Positions 35,127 to 44,589 of a stretch of DNA of 64,000 nucleotides are shown piece after piece. The stretch is from the NCBI RefSeq assembly GCF_003058465.1, contig NZ_CP028901.1, positions 2,976,001 through 3,040,000 on the forward strand, given 5' to 3'. Every line of letters starts with the position of its first letter. The first letter of the stretch is position 1. This DNA is from Orrella marina (lineage in GTDB: Bacteria; Pseudomonadota; Gammaproteobacteria; Burkholderiales; Burkholderiaceae_B). Under the pieces are notes generated by a model. The model had not been told where the DNA came from, ran no database searches, and was given only the letters and a program-made list of their open reading frames with translations. The position numbers and the translations under genes are program-made.

Positions 35127-36071
35127 TCAGAACACCTTCCTGACCGCATCCAGCACCATCTCCAGCGTGGGCTCATGATCGCGGTCACCCAGACTAAACG
35201 TCTGCCCATTACCCGTCACAGGCGTGCGCACCGGCGTCGATGCCTTGTATATACCTACCGTATCTGTCCCGACTGCGGCCGCCAGATGGGTAAGGCCACT
35301 GTCCAGTCCAATCATGATCCGGCTTTCTGCCAGCAACCGTGCAAGGTCGGTCAGGCTGGAGCGCGGCTGAACGACAGCATTCTCGCGCGCCGCGATCAAT
35401 GCGTGGGCTCTGTCAGCTTCGCGCTCAGACCCTGCCAGCAGGACCAACCCGAGCCCTTGCATCTGCAGTCGATCAAAGACACCGTCCCAGCAAGCCACCG
35501 GCCACAGCTTGTCGTCCCGACTGGCTGAAGGCATGATCACAGCATAGGGTGGATTCTTTACTTGACGTAAGAATCTCCTGCCCAGCCCGAAATCAGGCGG
35601 ATCGTCATAGGCATACTCGAAGACCGCTGCCGCAAGATCTCGCTGGCGCTTGACAGCCGGTTGCCAGAAGGGGATGCGGTGCTTCACATCGTAAAACAAG
35701 GTACAAAGAGGCTCTCGCGCCGAACGCCAGTCCAGACCGTGATGAACACCACTGGCGGCCCTGACTAGCCAGACCGATTTCAGCAGTGCCTGCATGTCCA
35801 GCACAAGGTCATAGCGAGCACTGCGGATACGCTCCAGCACCGCCTTGCGCTCCTGCCTGGCCTGATTCGACCACCACGCCTTGCGCCAGCGCCGATGTGC
35901 AATCTTGATGACCTGTCTGACTGCCGGGTGCCAGGCTGGAATCTCGGCAAATGCCTCTTCAACAACCCAGTCGATCTCGACACCTGGCACATGTCTGGCA
36001 ATGTCGGTGATCGCCGGCAACATGTGAATCAGGTCACCTAGCGAGGAGGTCCGGACGATCAGGACTCGCAT
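35127..36071 (-). CDS. waaC: Lipopolysaccharide heptosyltransferase I
   Basis: Adds the first heptose to Kdo2-lipid A. The 314-residue GT9 protein begins MRVLIVRTSSLGDLIHMLPA, contains YDLVLDMQALLKS near residue 95, and ends with the donor site IGLDSGLTHLAAAVGTDTVG. It overlaps the end of rfbD by 13 bases, so the pair is coupled, and waaA follows downstream. Family assignment is firm; the exact acceptor is inferred from the linkage with waaA. Confidence 0.93.
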   Translation of the reverse strand: MRVLIVRTSSLGDLIHMLPAITDIARHVPGVEIDWVVEEAFAEIPAWHPAVRQVIKIAHRRWRKAWWSNQARQERKAVLERIRSARYDLVLDMQALLKSVWLVRAASGVHHGLDWRSAREPLCTLFYDVKHRIPFWQPAVKRQRDLAAAVFEYAYDDPPDFGLGRRFLRQVKNPPYAVIMPSASRDDKLWPVACWDGVFDRLQMQGLGLVLLAGSEREADRAHALIAARENAVVQPRSSLTDLARLLAESRIMIGLDSGLTHLAAAVGTDTVGIYKASTPVRTPVTGNGQTFSLGDRDHEPTLEMVLDAVRKVF

Positions 36072-36997
36072 CGAAGTTTCCCGAGCACCTCATCAACGCA
36101 GACCGTCCAGTCTGGCAGAGTCAAACCGAATGTGCTGCGCAGCAGCTGCGTATCGAGCCGGGAGTTGGCCGGGCGTACTGCAGCGGTCGGAAACTGCTCA
36201 CTCGTAACCGGCTTGATCTTCTCCTGCTCTACCCGTACAGGAAAGCCCATTTCGCGTGCGCGTGCAATCAGATAAGCCGCATATCCATGCCAGCTGGTTT
36301 CGCCAGATGCGGTCAGGTGATACAGGCCCCAGCGCGGGTCATCTGCATCAACCTGCACGTCAAGCATCGCACCCATCAGCTCGTATGAAACCCGGGCTAT
36401 CAGATCCGCACTGGTCGGTGCACCAAACTGATCGCTCACAACGCTGAGCTCGTCACGCTCGCTGGCAAGCCGAAGCATGGTTTTAAGGAAATTGCTGCCA
36501 TGCACCCCGAACACCCAGCTTGTGCGCAGAATCAGAATCTGCTGGCTGGCGGCTCTCATGCCGCGCTCACCAGCGAGCTTGCTGATCCCGTAGGCAGAAA
36601 CCGGATTAGGCTCGTCATCCTCGACATACGACCCACTTTTGGTCCCGTCAAACACATAGTCCGTGGAGTAATGCAGAACCGGGCAGTTGGCCTGTGCTGC
36701 AATATTGGTAATAATTGCCGGCGCAATCCCGTTGACAGCAAATGCTATGTTTTCCTCAGACTCTGCCCGGTCAACAGCCGTATAGGCTGCCGCATTGACG
36801 ATAAACTGCGGGTTAAACGACTGAATCAGCTGCTCGACTCTGCTAGCCAGCACATCGACGTCTGACAGATCCAGCTCCTGGCGCGGCACCATTCGCAGCG
36901 TGTAGTCTTGCGGGCAACCCTGCCCGAGCGCCCAGGCGACTTGCCCGGTACCGCCAATCACGAGAATTCGCTTGTTGTTTGATTGTTCTTTGCTCAT
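36059..36997 (-). CDS. rfbD: dTDP-4-dehydrorhamnose reductase
   Basis: Last step of dTDP-L-rhamnose synthesis. The 312-residue short-chain dehydrogenase starts RILVIGGTGQVAWALGQ, has VNAAAYTAVDRAESEE, and the Y-x3-K catalytic pair in YGISKLAGE. I used the ATG at 36997; an ATG 21 bases upstream is also possible. The rfbC gene is 3.4 kb away and rfbA and rfbB are not in the window. Confidence 0.93.
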   Translation of the reverse strand: MSKEQSNNKRILVIGGTGQVAWALGQGCPQDYTLRMVPRQELDLSDVDVLASRVEQLIQSFNPQFIVNAAAYTAVDRAESEENIAFAVNGIAPAIITNIAAQANCPVLHYSTDYVFDGTKSGSYVEDDEPNPVSAYGISKLAGERGMRAASQQILILRTSWVFGVHGSNFLKTMLRLASERDELSVVSDQFGAPTSADLIARVSYELMGAMLDVQVDADDPRWGLYHLTASGETSWHGYAAYLIARAREMGFPVRVEQEKIKPVTSEQFPTAAVRPANSRLDTQLLRSTFGLTLPDWTVCVDEVLGKLRCES

Positions 36998-37034
36998 GGC
37001 GCGATTGTATGCCTGCATGGCTTGTACATGCACA

Positions 37035-37796
37035 TCAAATGATGAAAGTCACGACACCGACAATCAGCAAGAACCACAGGGAGATTCTCTTGATCTGGTC
37101 CGCACGCGTGGCAAGTGCCCGCACGAACAAATAAGATCCAAATGCAGTCGCCAATACGTATATCGGGAGAAAGGCCCCGGTGTAGGCGAACTGAGTTGGC
37201 CGCAACGAGCCTTTCAACAACAGCATGAGTAACGTTGCAATCTGTGTAACAGCAAAGAAAACCGTAAAGAAGATCCTGAAAGCGACCGGCGAGAACCCTT
37301 TGGCTGACATCATGTAAAGCACAAATGGTGGTCCACCTATTCCTCCGATCGAGGTCAGGATTCCGCTCGCCACTCCCGCAATCGTGTCTTGCAATCGGCC
37401 TCGGGCACCTTTGTAATGCCAGCCTGCCAGCAATATCAGGGACAGGACCACCACCACGCCTGCAACTATCCTGCGCAACAGGTCTGCGTCAAGTCCGGCA
37501 AGCAGCACGCCCCCGACAGGGATACCGATGAGCGCCGGGGGCACCATACGCCAGACCAGAGGCCAGTCGATGTCCTTCCACATCGAAGGCAGCATCTGAA
37601 ATGTCGATACAAAATTCAGCATGACCACCACGGCCACGACATCCACAGGCTGAAGATACAGACTTAGCACAGGTGCCAGCAACAGTCCGGCACCAAAACC
37701 GGAGAACGCCCGCATGGTCGCCGCCGCAATGGTTGCGAGCAGCATCACCAGAAACATCGAGAATGTCGGGAACAACTGTTCCCACATGTCAATCAT
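37035..37796 (-). CDS. TSUP (TauE/SafE) family permease
   Basis: A 253-residue membrane protein with about eight helices. It has the family segments FSGFGAGLLLAPVLSLYLQP near the N-terminus and SIGGIGGPPFVLYMM near residue 155. TSUP permeases export sulphite, sulphoacetate or related anions. The ATG at 37796 has AGGG upstream; the longer frame is not needed. It lies 37 bp upstream of rfbD but no functional link is obvious. Confidence 0.85.
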   Translation of the reverse strand: MIDMWEQLFPTFSMFLVMLLATIAAATMRAFSGFGAGLLLAPVLSLYLQPVDVVAVVVMLNFVSTFQMLPSMWKDIDWPLVWRMVPPALIGIPVGGVLLAGLDADLLRRIVAGVVVVLSLILLAGWHYKGARGRLQDTIAGVASGILTSIGGIGGPPFVLYMMSAKGFSPVAFRIFFTVFFAVTQIATLLMLLLKGSLRPTQFAYTGAFLPIYVLATAFGSYLFVRALATRADQIKRISLWFLLIVGVVTFII

Positions 37797-37993
37797 TGCA
37801 AGGCCCTGACGATCAATTAGGAAACTGGCCAAATCACGATTACAGACGCATCGCGAGGTCCGTTACTGAAACAGGTTGGCCATTTGGGGATCAGGGCATC
37901 ACAGCCATGATATTTCCGGTTGCGCCCGTCACGCGGGGGCAACCGGATCTGACCCGAAAGACGATCAATCCCGACTAGAGGATATGCCAGCCG

Positions 37994-38776
37994 TCAACGG
38001 CCTTTGAATTGCGGCGCACGTTTTTCTGCGAAAGCGCGTTTGCCTTCCTGATAGTCTTCGCTTGCAAAGCACTGCATGACGAGCTCTCGCATTCTCTCGG
38101 CATCCGAATCTGCCGGCATCTTCTGAAACTCGCGGATCATGGTCTTGCCAGCCCGAAGCGTCAGTGGCGCATTGGCCTGAATTTTTGCAGCATAGTCGTC
38201 GACAAAGGCATCAAAACTCTCGTCAGGCTGCATAAAGTGAATCAGTCCCATTTCCAGCGCTTCTTCAGCCTTGAAGCGGCGTGCAGACAGGAAGATATCA
38301 AGCGCTCTGGCAGGACCGACAACCGTGACCAGGTTACGTATAGCAGTGTAGCGGTAGCCCAGACCCATCTTCCCGGCTGGCAAGGAGAAGCTGCTTGCCT
38401 GACTCGCGATCCGGATATCGCAACACAGTGACAGATTCAAGCCACCACCAATGCAGTATCCCTGGATTCTGGCAATGGTCGGTTTCGGGAAGTCATACAG
38501 AGCCTGTTGTGCTCCTTCTGCCACCCGTTCGTACTCGGCAACTGCATCCGCGGACGTGCGCAGCTTGTCAAACTGGGAAATGTTCGCCCCGCTGACAAAC
38601 GCCTTGCCACCGGCTCCCGTGACCACAACCACCTTGATTTCGTCATCGGCCGCGAATGACTCTAGCGCTGGACCGACTGCAGCCCACATGTCGAGTGACA
38701 TGGCATTGTGCCTGGCTGGATCATTAAATGTGATCCAGCCAGCAGCCCCTTTCTTTTCTACTAGAACGTTGCTCAT
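37994..38776 (-). CDS. Enoyl-CoA hydratase/isomerase family protein
   Basis: A 260-residue crotonase-fold enzyme. It has the oxyanion-hole segment GAGGKAFVSGANISQFDKL near residue 55 and the second site YCIGGGLNLSLCCDIRIAS near residue 107, then LPAGKMGLGY. Crotonases act on acyl-CoA thioesters; the substrate is unknown. It follows the GntR gene by six bases on the same strand, so the two form one unit and the regulator probably controls it. Confidence 0.88.
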   Translation of the reverse strand: MSNVLVEKKGAAGWITFNDPARHNAMSLDMWAAVGPALESFAADDEIKVVVVTGAGGKAFVSGANISQFDKLRTSADAVAEYERVAEGAQQALYDFPKPTIARIQGYCIGGGLNLSLCCDIRIASQASSFSLPAGKMGLGYRYTAIRNLVTVVGPARALDIFLSARRFKAEEALEMGLIHFMQPDESFDAFVDDYAAKIQANAPLTLRAGKTMIREFQKMPADSDAERMRELVMQCFASEDYQEGKRAFAEKRAPQFKGR

Positions 38777-38782
38777 CTGGCA

Positions 38783-39559
38783 TCAATCCCCGAACAGGCT
38801 GCGATAGCCGTTGATGCCGTGCTCGAGATGCTCGCGCATGGCCTGGCGGGCTGCGTTGGCGTCCTGTCGCTCAATTGCCTCGACGATCCTTGCATGTTCT
38901 TGCTGGGCTTCCTGCGTGCGAGATGTCCCACAACTACGGAAACGCAGGGTGCGGACCGCGTCGCAAAGCACAGAACTCAGATGTCCCATAATCCGGACGA
39001 AATATGGGTTGTTGGATGCTTGTGCGACAGCCAGATGAAAGTCGACGGCTGAATTGGTACCAGCTTCCCAGTCATCTGGCTGCTGCTCCATCTGCTTGAG
39101 TGCCTGCTTCAGGGAATCGAGTTGCGCCTGCGAGCGGTGTGTCGCCGCAAGTGCCGCCGCACCCGACTCAATCTCGACTCGCAACCGATACACATCAATC
39201 AGTTGTCTGAAATCCAGCAGGTCATCCTGCTCCACCTCGAAAGGACGGTTCTCCAGGTCCCGCTTTACAAACGTTCCCACTCCGTGGCGTGTCTCCACCA
39301 ACCCTGTCAGTTTCAGGCGTGCGATCGCTTCACGAACGACATTACGACTCACACCAAACTGGGCGCCCAGGGCCTGCTCTGTCGGCAGTCTCTGTCCGGG
39401 GCTCAGTGTTTCATTCAAAATTCTGTCTCTTAGCTGCTGTGCGATCTCGTCAGCCAGATTCTCTGGTCGCCCAAGGCTCTCGAACGCCGCTACCGGCTTG
39501 CTCATTGCCTGACGGCGTGTTTCGCGACTGTGGATTGTTCTGCCAAGACCGTTCATCAT
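38783..39559 (-). CDS. GntR-family transcriptional regulator, FCD type
   Basis: A 258-residue regulator with an N-terminal winged helix (ILNETLSPGQRLPTEQALGA then FGVSRNVVREAIARLKLTGL) and a C-terminal FCD ligand domain (FHLAVAQASNNPYF, QEHARIVEAIERQD). FCD domains bind small carboxylates with a metal. The start could also be the ATG at codon 19 (MSKPVAAF). It is the first gene of a two-gene unit with the crotonase and may regulate itself; TTCATGAA at 39593-39600 is a short palindrome just upstream. Confidence 0.9.
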   Translation of the reverse strand: MMNGLGRTIHSRETRRQAMSKPVAAFESLGRPENLADEIAQQLRDRILNETLSPGQRLPTEQALGAQFGVSRNVVREAIARLKLTGLVETRHGVGTFVKRDLENRPFEVEQDDLLDFRQLIDVYRLRVEIESGAAALAATHRSQAQLDSLKQALKQMEQQPDDWEAGTNSAVDFHLAVAQASNNPYFVRIMGHLSSVLCDAVRTLRFRSCGTSRTQEAQQEHARIVEAIERQDANAARQAMREHLEHGINGYRSLFGD

Positions 39560-39773
39560 GCTAACCCCCGTTGTTCTGATACTGTGTCAAAGTTCATGAA
39601 AGTTTGTCCCCTCACTTTATGAAGCGACTGAGCATCGGACTATTTTTCGTCGCCCGTCAAAGACACGGGTGGCGGGATCCTTTGATGCTAGTCAGCGAAA
39701 TCTTGAGGCTTCGTCAACTGTAAGAGCGATGTGCGACTACGACCAAATGATAGTCACTTCTAGTCACAATGTA

Positions 39774-39790
39774 TGGACATAGGATGTCCA
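39774..39790. repeat. Hairpin TGGACAT / ATGTCCA
   Basis: A perfect 7-bp stem with the loop AGG in the large non-coding stretch. It could be an operator or an RNA hairpin. No T run follows. Confidence 0.35.
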
Positions 39791-39865
39791 ACATCTGTGA
39801 AACAAAACCAGTTCTTCCGAATTGAGCGTGAAACATCAAAAAAGACCGACGTTCGATGATTTAGC

Positions 39866-39880
39866 GTTGCGCAGCGCAAC
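39866..39880. repeat. 15-bp perfect palindrome
   Basis: GTTGCGCAGCGCAAC is symmetric around a single A, in the same non-coding stretch. It is GC-rich against an AT-rich background. Role unknown. Confidence 0.35.
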
Positions 39881-40384
39881 AATTCGACAGCCACGACATG
39901 GCGCACCGCAATCGGTCAAGAGGCTCGAGGAGGCGTCGAATTGCAATCAAGCAAGGCAAGCCAGAAAAGAAAAGCCACCACATCATTGATATATATAGAT
40001 TTTTAATGTTTTTTAAACAACACGAATGACTCATCCCTGTTGTTGGACAACCTTGCCTGAACTGCCATACTTAAGATGCTGATTAATAAAAACCAAATAG
40101 AATATTCCTTGCACTAATGTAATTTCTACTGACATGCGGATCGCTCATTCGCATGAAGATCCGCCGCACAAATCAATTCCATTGAATGGAATACGAAATT
40201 TGCCATGCTCTTAATCTATCCATCTGGCTTTACCCAACACATCAGTTCTGATTTGACCCAGGACTGGAGCCAGCACGCGTGAATCCTGCTTTTGTGTGCG
40301 GAGCCTCTTGCTCGCGTGGTGCGTTGTTTACAATCCAGAGGCTGACCAAATGTAGTCATTGAAACCATCCGGCACAGGACGTTT

Positions 40385-40963
40385 ATGTTCTGCGCATCCA
40401 CATCGGACCCACTTCGCATGCCATACTCTGTCACTACAACCCAATTGCCCGATGTACTGCTTCTGACACCCAGGGTTTTTGGGGATCATCGTGGCTTTTT
40501 TTACGAGAGCTTCAACCAGCGGGATTTTGAAGAGGCAACTGGCGTTAATGCCCGGTTCGTACAAGACAACCACAGCCGTTCAAGTCGCGGCGTGCTGCGC
40601 GGCCTGCACTACCAGACTCAGCAGGCTCAAGGAAAGCTGGTTCGAGTGACTGCTGGCGAAGTATTTGATGTCGCAGTCGATATACGCAAGGACTCCCCAG
40701 ATTTCGGGCGCTGGACAGGCCATATTCTCTGCGCGGAGCAATTTCAGCAACTTTGGATCCCCCCAGGATTTGCGCATGGATTCCTGGTGCTGAGCGATCA
40801 TGCCGAGTTTCTTTACAAGACCACGGATTATTACGCCCCCGAATCCGAGCGCAGCCTTTACTGGAACGATCCGGATGTAGCGATTGACTGGCCTGCGGTA
40901 GCCGACGTGCTGCTTTCGGAAAAGGACACAGAATCGCGGGCACTGCGCCTGAAAGACATCTGA
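40385..40963 (+). CDS. rfbC: dTDP-4-dehydrorhamnose 3,5-epimerase
   Basis: Third step of dTDP-L-rhamnose synthesis. The 192-residue cupin-type protein has the signature FGDHRGFFYESFN, QDNHSRSSRGVLRGLHYQ with the catalytic histidine, and PPGFAHGFLVLSD. The start at 40385 has AGGA six bases upstream; the ATG at 40418 matches the usual family start (MPYSVTTTQLPDV) and may be the true one. rfbD lies 3.4 kb away on the other strand. Confidence 0.93.
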   Translation: MFCASTSDPLRMPYSVTTTQLPDVLLLTPRVFGDHRGFFYESFNQRDFEEATGVNARFVQDNHSRSSRGVLRGLHYQTQQAQGKLVRVTAGEVFDVAVDIRKDSPDFGRWTGHILCAEQFQQLWIPPGFAHGFLVLSDHAEFLYKTTDYYAPESERSLYWNDPDVAIDWPAVADVLLSEKDTESRALRLKDI

Positions 40964-40998
40964 TCGCACGGCCGGCCCTGCCCATCCTCTGGCCTGAT

Positions 40999-42255
40999 AT
41001 GCACATTCGTCCGGTATCCACCTGCCTGGTCGCGGTCTCGTCCCACGGCTTCGGCCATCTTTCTCAGGTCGTACCGGTGATCAACACGGTAGACCAGATG
41101 CTCGGTGAGCCCTCAGGCTCACATCACCTGCCTCGGAGCGTGAACTGGATCGTCAGAACATCCCTGGACCCTCGACAGGTCAATTCGCGGATTGCCCCCA
41201 AGATCCGGATCGACCCTGGCTCAGACGATTTCGGGATGGTGATGCACGATGCTCTCACACTGGATCTGTCAGGCAGCCTTGCCCGATATGCGCACGCCCA
41301 CCAGGATTGGGCGGCCAAGGTGGACCTTCTGGCGGACCATCTGACGTCTTTGAAAATTGACGCGGTGCTGGCTGATGTCCCTTACCTCACACTCGCGGCT
41401 GCACATCAGGCCGGCATCCGTACTGTGGCACTTTGTTCACTGAACTGGGCCGACATTCTCCAGGCCTGTGTTGCCAAAGCACCGGCTGCAGGCGATTCGT
41501 TACGTAAAGCTGGTCTGAGCTGGCAGGGCTTTGAGCAAATCCTCGATCAGATGCGTGAGGCATACAACCATGCCAGCCGGTTTCTGCAGCCCGAGCCTGG
41601 AATGGCCATGCCATCACTCACCAACGGTTTAGCAGTTGGCCCGGTCTGCGAGATTCCTCGCCCTTGCCCAAGAGCATCTCTCGAGGCACTCGCGCGTCTC
41701 CATGGGCATGACGGTACTGGCTGGTTCGTGCTGGTGAGCATGGGCGGTATACCGACGCGCCTGAGCCCCGAAAGGTGGCCAGAAAGCTGCCTGGGCAAGC
41801 CTGTCTATTATCTTGTGACATCCGGCCTGGCTGCCAGACACCCGCAGGCCCTGGCGATTGATGATGCGTCTATGCAGTCTATGGGCCTGACGTTCGCAAA
41901 CCTGTTTGCCGGGTGTGATCTCGTCATCAGTAAACCTGGTTACGGCACGTTTGTTGAGTCTGCCTGCAGCGGCACACCGTTGTTATTTTTACCGCGACCA
42001 GACTGGCCAGAATCGCCTGCGCTGGTCGACTGGATTCTGCAACATGGTCGGGCAGCCCCACTCATGCTGGATCAACTCGGCACGCATCAGATTGAAGCGG
42101 CGATGGCATCCCTTCTCGAACAGGGACGTTTCGACGCATTGCAACCGACTGGTAACCGGCAGGCCGCAGAGTATCTGCTCAAGGTCTTGACAGAGGAGCG
42201 CGTGTCCGGCGTTGGACAGGACGCAACAGATCACCAGAGTGACAACTGCAACTGA
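40999..42255 (+). CDS. GT-B fold glycosyltransferase-like protein
   Basis: A 418-residue protein I do not recognise by name. The N-terminus VSSHGFGHLSQVVPVINTV resembles the acceptor side of MurG-like and related GT-B proteins, and the C-terminal segment VISKPGYGTFVESACSGTPL followed by FLPRPDWPES resembles a nucleotide-sugar site. It has no signal peptide or transmembrane segment, so it is likely cytoplasmic or peripheral. It starts 35 bp after rfbC, which hints at polysaccharide work. The last 25 bases overlap dinB on the other strand. Confidence 0.65.
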   Translation: MHIRPVSTCLVAVSSHGFGHLSQVVPVINTVDQMLGEPSGSHHLPRSVNWIVRTSLDPRQVNSRIAPKIRIDPGSDDFGMVMHDALTLDLSGSLARYAHAHQDWAAKVDLLADHLTSLKIDAVLADVPYLTLAAAHQAGIRTVALCSLNWADILQACVAKAPAAGDSLRKAGLSWQGFEQILDQMREAYNHASRFLQPEPGMAMPSLTNGLAVGPVCEIPRPCPRASLEALARLHGHDGTGWFVLVSMGGIPTRLSPERWPESCLGKPVYYLVTSGLAARHPQALAIDDASMQSMGLTFANLFAGCDLVISKPGYGTFVESACSGTPLLFLPRPDWPESPALVDWILQHGRAAPLMLDQLGTHQIEAAMASLLEQGRFDALQPTGNRQAAEYLLKVLTEERVSGVGQDATDHQSDNCN

Positions 42256-43370
42256 TCGGGCTCTCGCGCATCCAGTCCGGATAGTCCCGACGCCCTGACA
42301 CCGAGCAATCGAATCCTGTCTGTCCATGAGATGCGTCTCAGACACTCCGAGGCGGCACGCCTCAAGTCCATCGCCTGTCCAATCGATTTGGTGAGGGTCA
42401 CATCCCGCGTGACCACTTTGAAATCGGCAAACTTGACCTTGATACCAATGGTCCTGGCAAAGACCTGCTTGCGCTGCAGGTCCTCACTGAGACGTTCGCA
42501 GAGCTGGTCCAGGATCGATGTCAGTTCGGTCCGGTCGAGCCTGACGTCCAGATCTCTGCTAAAGGTGGTTTCGCGACTGATCGACTTTGGATCGCTGTGT
42601 GTCAGGACAGGCCGATCATCCTGACCTCGCGCAATCCTGAACATCCAGTTACCCGTGCTGGCGCCAAACAGCGAAATCAACTGGTCCACCGGCGTTTCAG
42701 CCAGCTCGCCGATGGTGTGTATCCCGTTCTCTTTCAGACGCGCGGTGGCTTTGGGTCCGATCCCGTTGACTTTGCTGACAGAGAGGGGCCATATCCTCTC
42801 CCGAAAGCTTGGCATGTCTAGAATGGTCAACCCGTCTGGCTTGTCCAGATCCGAACCAATCTTGGCAAGCAGCTTGTTTGGAGCCACGGCAATTGAACAG
42901 CTCAGGCCGGTTGCATCTCGCACAGCTTGCTTGATCTGACGGGCCAGATCAACAGACGATACGTCCGACTCTGTCAGGTCGATATAAATTTCGTCGATTC
43001 CACGATCTTCGACAAGCGGTGCGATCGAACGCACCGCTGACTTGAAAAGCCGGGAATGGTGCCGGTACGCCTCAAAGTCCGCCGGTAGCAAGATCGCCTC
43101 TGGTGCCAGCCTGGCGCTTTGCATGAGGCCCATTCCGGAGAAGACACCGTGCGCTCGCGCTTCGTAGGTCGAGGTTGTCACAACCCCCCTGCCAGCGTAC
43201 TGCCTGAGGCGTGCGTGATGCCAGTTTCCCTTATCATCCTGCCAGGGAGCTGGAACACTGCGTCCACCGACCACGACCGCCTGCCCTTTGAGGTGCGGAT
43301 ATCGCAAAAGCTCGACTGACGCAAAAAATGCATCCATGTCAAGGTGAGCAATCCGCCGATGTTCAGACAT
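42231..43370 (-). CDS. dinB: DNA polymerase IV
   Basis: Y-family translesion polymerase, 379 residues. It has the catalytic motifs HLDMDAFFASVELL and RGIDEIYIDLTE, the helix-hairpin-helix NGIGPKATARLKENGIHTIG, and a C-terminal clamp-binding motif QLSLW at the very end. The ATG at 43370 is used. No LexA-type box was identified with confidence upstream. Confidence 0.95.
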   Translation of the reverse strand: MSEHRRIAHLDMDAFFASVELLRYPHLKGQAVVVGGRSVPAPWQDDKGNWHHARLRQYAGRGVVTTSTYEARAHGVFSGMGLMQSARLAPEAILLPADFEAYRHHSRLFKSAVRSIAPLVEDRGIDEIYIDLTESDVSSVDLARQIKQAVRDATGLSCSIAVAPNKLLAKIGSDLDKPDGLTILDMPSFRERIWPLSVSKVNGIGPKATARLKENGIHTIGELAETPVDQLISLFGASTGNWMFRIARGQDDRPVLTHSDPKSISRETTFSRDLDVRLDRTELTSILDQLCERLSEDLQRKQVFARTIGIKVKFADFKVVTRDVTLTKSIGQAMDLRRAASECLRRISWTDRIRLLGVRASGLSGLDAREPDQLQLSLW

Positions 43371-43488
43371 TCCGTTCTCTTTAGACGCAGTCACTGTCCG
43401 CACCTGGTTTATGGTACCGCTTCAAGCGCGCCACAAGTGTATAGTGTTCGCCGTATTGAATCCAATCCTCATCAGACAGAGCCAAGCC

Positions 43489-44481
43489 ATGGACAGTTCG
43501 TCAATCCTGAATCACGACGAGTTTATACGCGAGCAGATTCTGCGCGCGATTGCCTTGAACCGGATACCGGGCTACCACTTCTGTGGCAATTTTTTTGATC
43601 TGTGGTTCGAAGATGTTCATGATGGCAAGGCCCGTGTGACCATCAAGTCAGCGCCGCACGTAACCGGCATCGATGGCAACATGGATCCCACCCCGCTAGC
43701 CGTTGCGGCAGATTTTGCGGCGGCCACGGCAATCAGAACAGCAGGCGATCCCTCGGATCGACTGGCAACCGTTTCCTTGCACATGCAACTGACCAACGCA
43801 CCAATTTCGGGTGATCTGGTCGCGTACGGAACGCTTGACGGGTTCTTCGAGGGCGTCAAGGGTCGACTCGGTCTGGCCAGGTTTCATCTTGAATCCGATA
43901 ACCAGCTGGTCGGATTCGGAACCAGTACATTCATGGTCCTGCCCCCGCCTGGTGGCCGCAAGCTCGATCCGATTCCATGGATCAACAACCGTCCTGGTGA
44001 CGTCACGCTACCCGCGATCAGTAATCTGGATGAGTCAGAACAAGAGATCGTCAGCCGCGGCGAACGCGCAATCGCTGCATCCAGATCCCGGGGAACAGCT
44101 TTTCTGACCGAGTTCCTCAACATCAGATCCGAGGCAGGTGATCGTAGTGCCCGTACCCGGATGGACAATGGGCCGCACGTTGGAAACCGGGTTGGTCACG
44201 TCCAGGGCGGGATCAGCATGGGCATGGTGATTGAAAGTGCGAGCGCCGCTCTGCCAGCGGAGTGGGCTCTGGTCGGCATTACGGCGAGCTATGTCAGCCC
44301 GGGTGAGGGTGATGAACTGACCGCACACTCTGAGGTTATTCATCGAGGCCGACTCACTGCCGTGGTCAGCACTAAATTACTCGGGATCGAGGGTCGACTG
44401 GTTCTGGAAGTGACGACCAACCACACGCGACGTCAGGATGGCGCAACGCCACAAATACCTGGTGAAGTCGGAACGGTCTGA
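43489..44481 (+). CDS. Thioesterase family protein with tandem hotdog domains
   Basis: A 330-residue protein with two PaaI-like hotdog halves: residues about 20-140 (VTGIDGNMDPTPLAVAADFA) and about 210-325 (HVGNRVGHVQGGISMGMVIE). Such proteins hydrolyse acyl-CoA thioesters. I chose the ATG at 43489 (MDSSSILNHDEF). The substrate is unknown and it stands alone between dinB and manC. Confidence 0.8.
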   Translation: MDSSSILNHDEFIREQILRAIALNRIPGYHFCGNFFDLWFEDVHDGKARVTIKSAPHVTGIDGNMDPTPLAVAADFAAATAIRTAGDPSDRLATVSLHMQLTNAPISGDLVAYGTLDGFFEGVKGRLGLARFHLESDNQLVGFGTSTFMVLPPPGGRKLDPIPWINNRPGDVTLPAISNLDESEQEIVSRGERAIAASRSRGTAFLTEFLNIRSEAGDRSARTRMDNGPHVGNRVGHVQGGISMGMVIESASAALPAEWALVGITASYVSPGEGDELTAHSEVIHRGRLTAVVSTKLLGIEGRLVLEVTTNHTRRQDGATPQIPGEVGTV

Positions 44482-44589
44482 ACGGACTCCCTTTATACTT
44501 GGTCTGCACTGTACTGATCTGGCAACTGGATGTCAGCCACGCTGCCATATGGCGCATTATGGTCAGTGATTACTCATAACGGACGGGTG

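Larger units (their letters stand above)
39560..40384. other. 825-bp non-coding stretch with AT-rich core and several dyads
   Basis: No convincing gene was found on either strand. The part 39990-40210 is clearly more AT-rich than its surroundings (for example TTGATATATATAGATTTTTA). Dyads include TGGACAT-AGG-ATGTCCA (39774-39790), GTTGCGC-A-GCGCAAC (39866-39880) and TTCATGAA (39593-39600); TAGTCAC occurs twice near 39750-39766. It separates the GntR unit from rfbC and so must hold both promoters. A past insertion or deletion is possible. Confidence 0.5.

Noticed and set aside
33660..37796. waaA, waaC, rfbD and the TSUP gene as one lipopolysaccharide operon
   Set aside because: waaC and rfbD overlap and waaA follows, but the TSUP permease has no link to lipopolysaccharide, so a single functional operon is not claimed.
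40216..40434. A 72-codon frame on the minus strand before rfbC
   Set aside because: It overlaps the start of rfbC, has no motif and no ribosome site.
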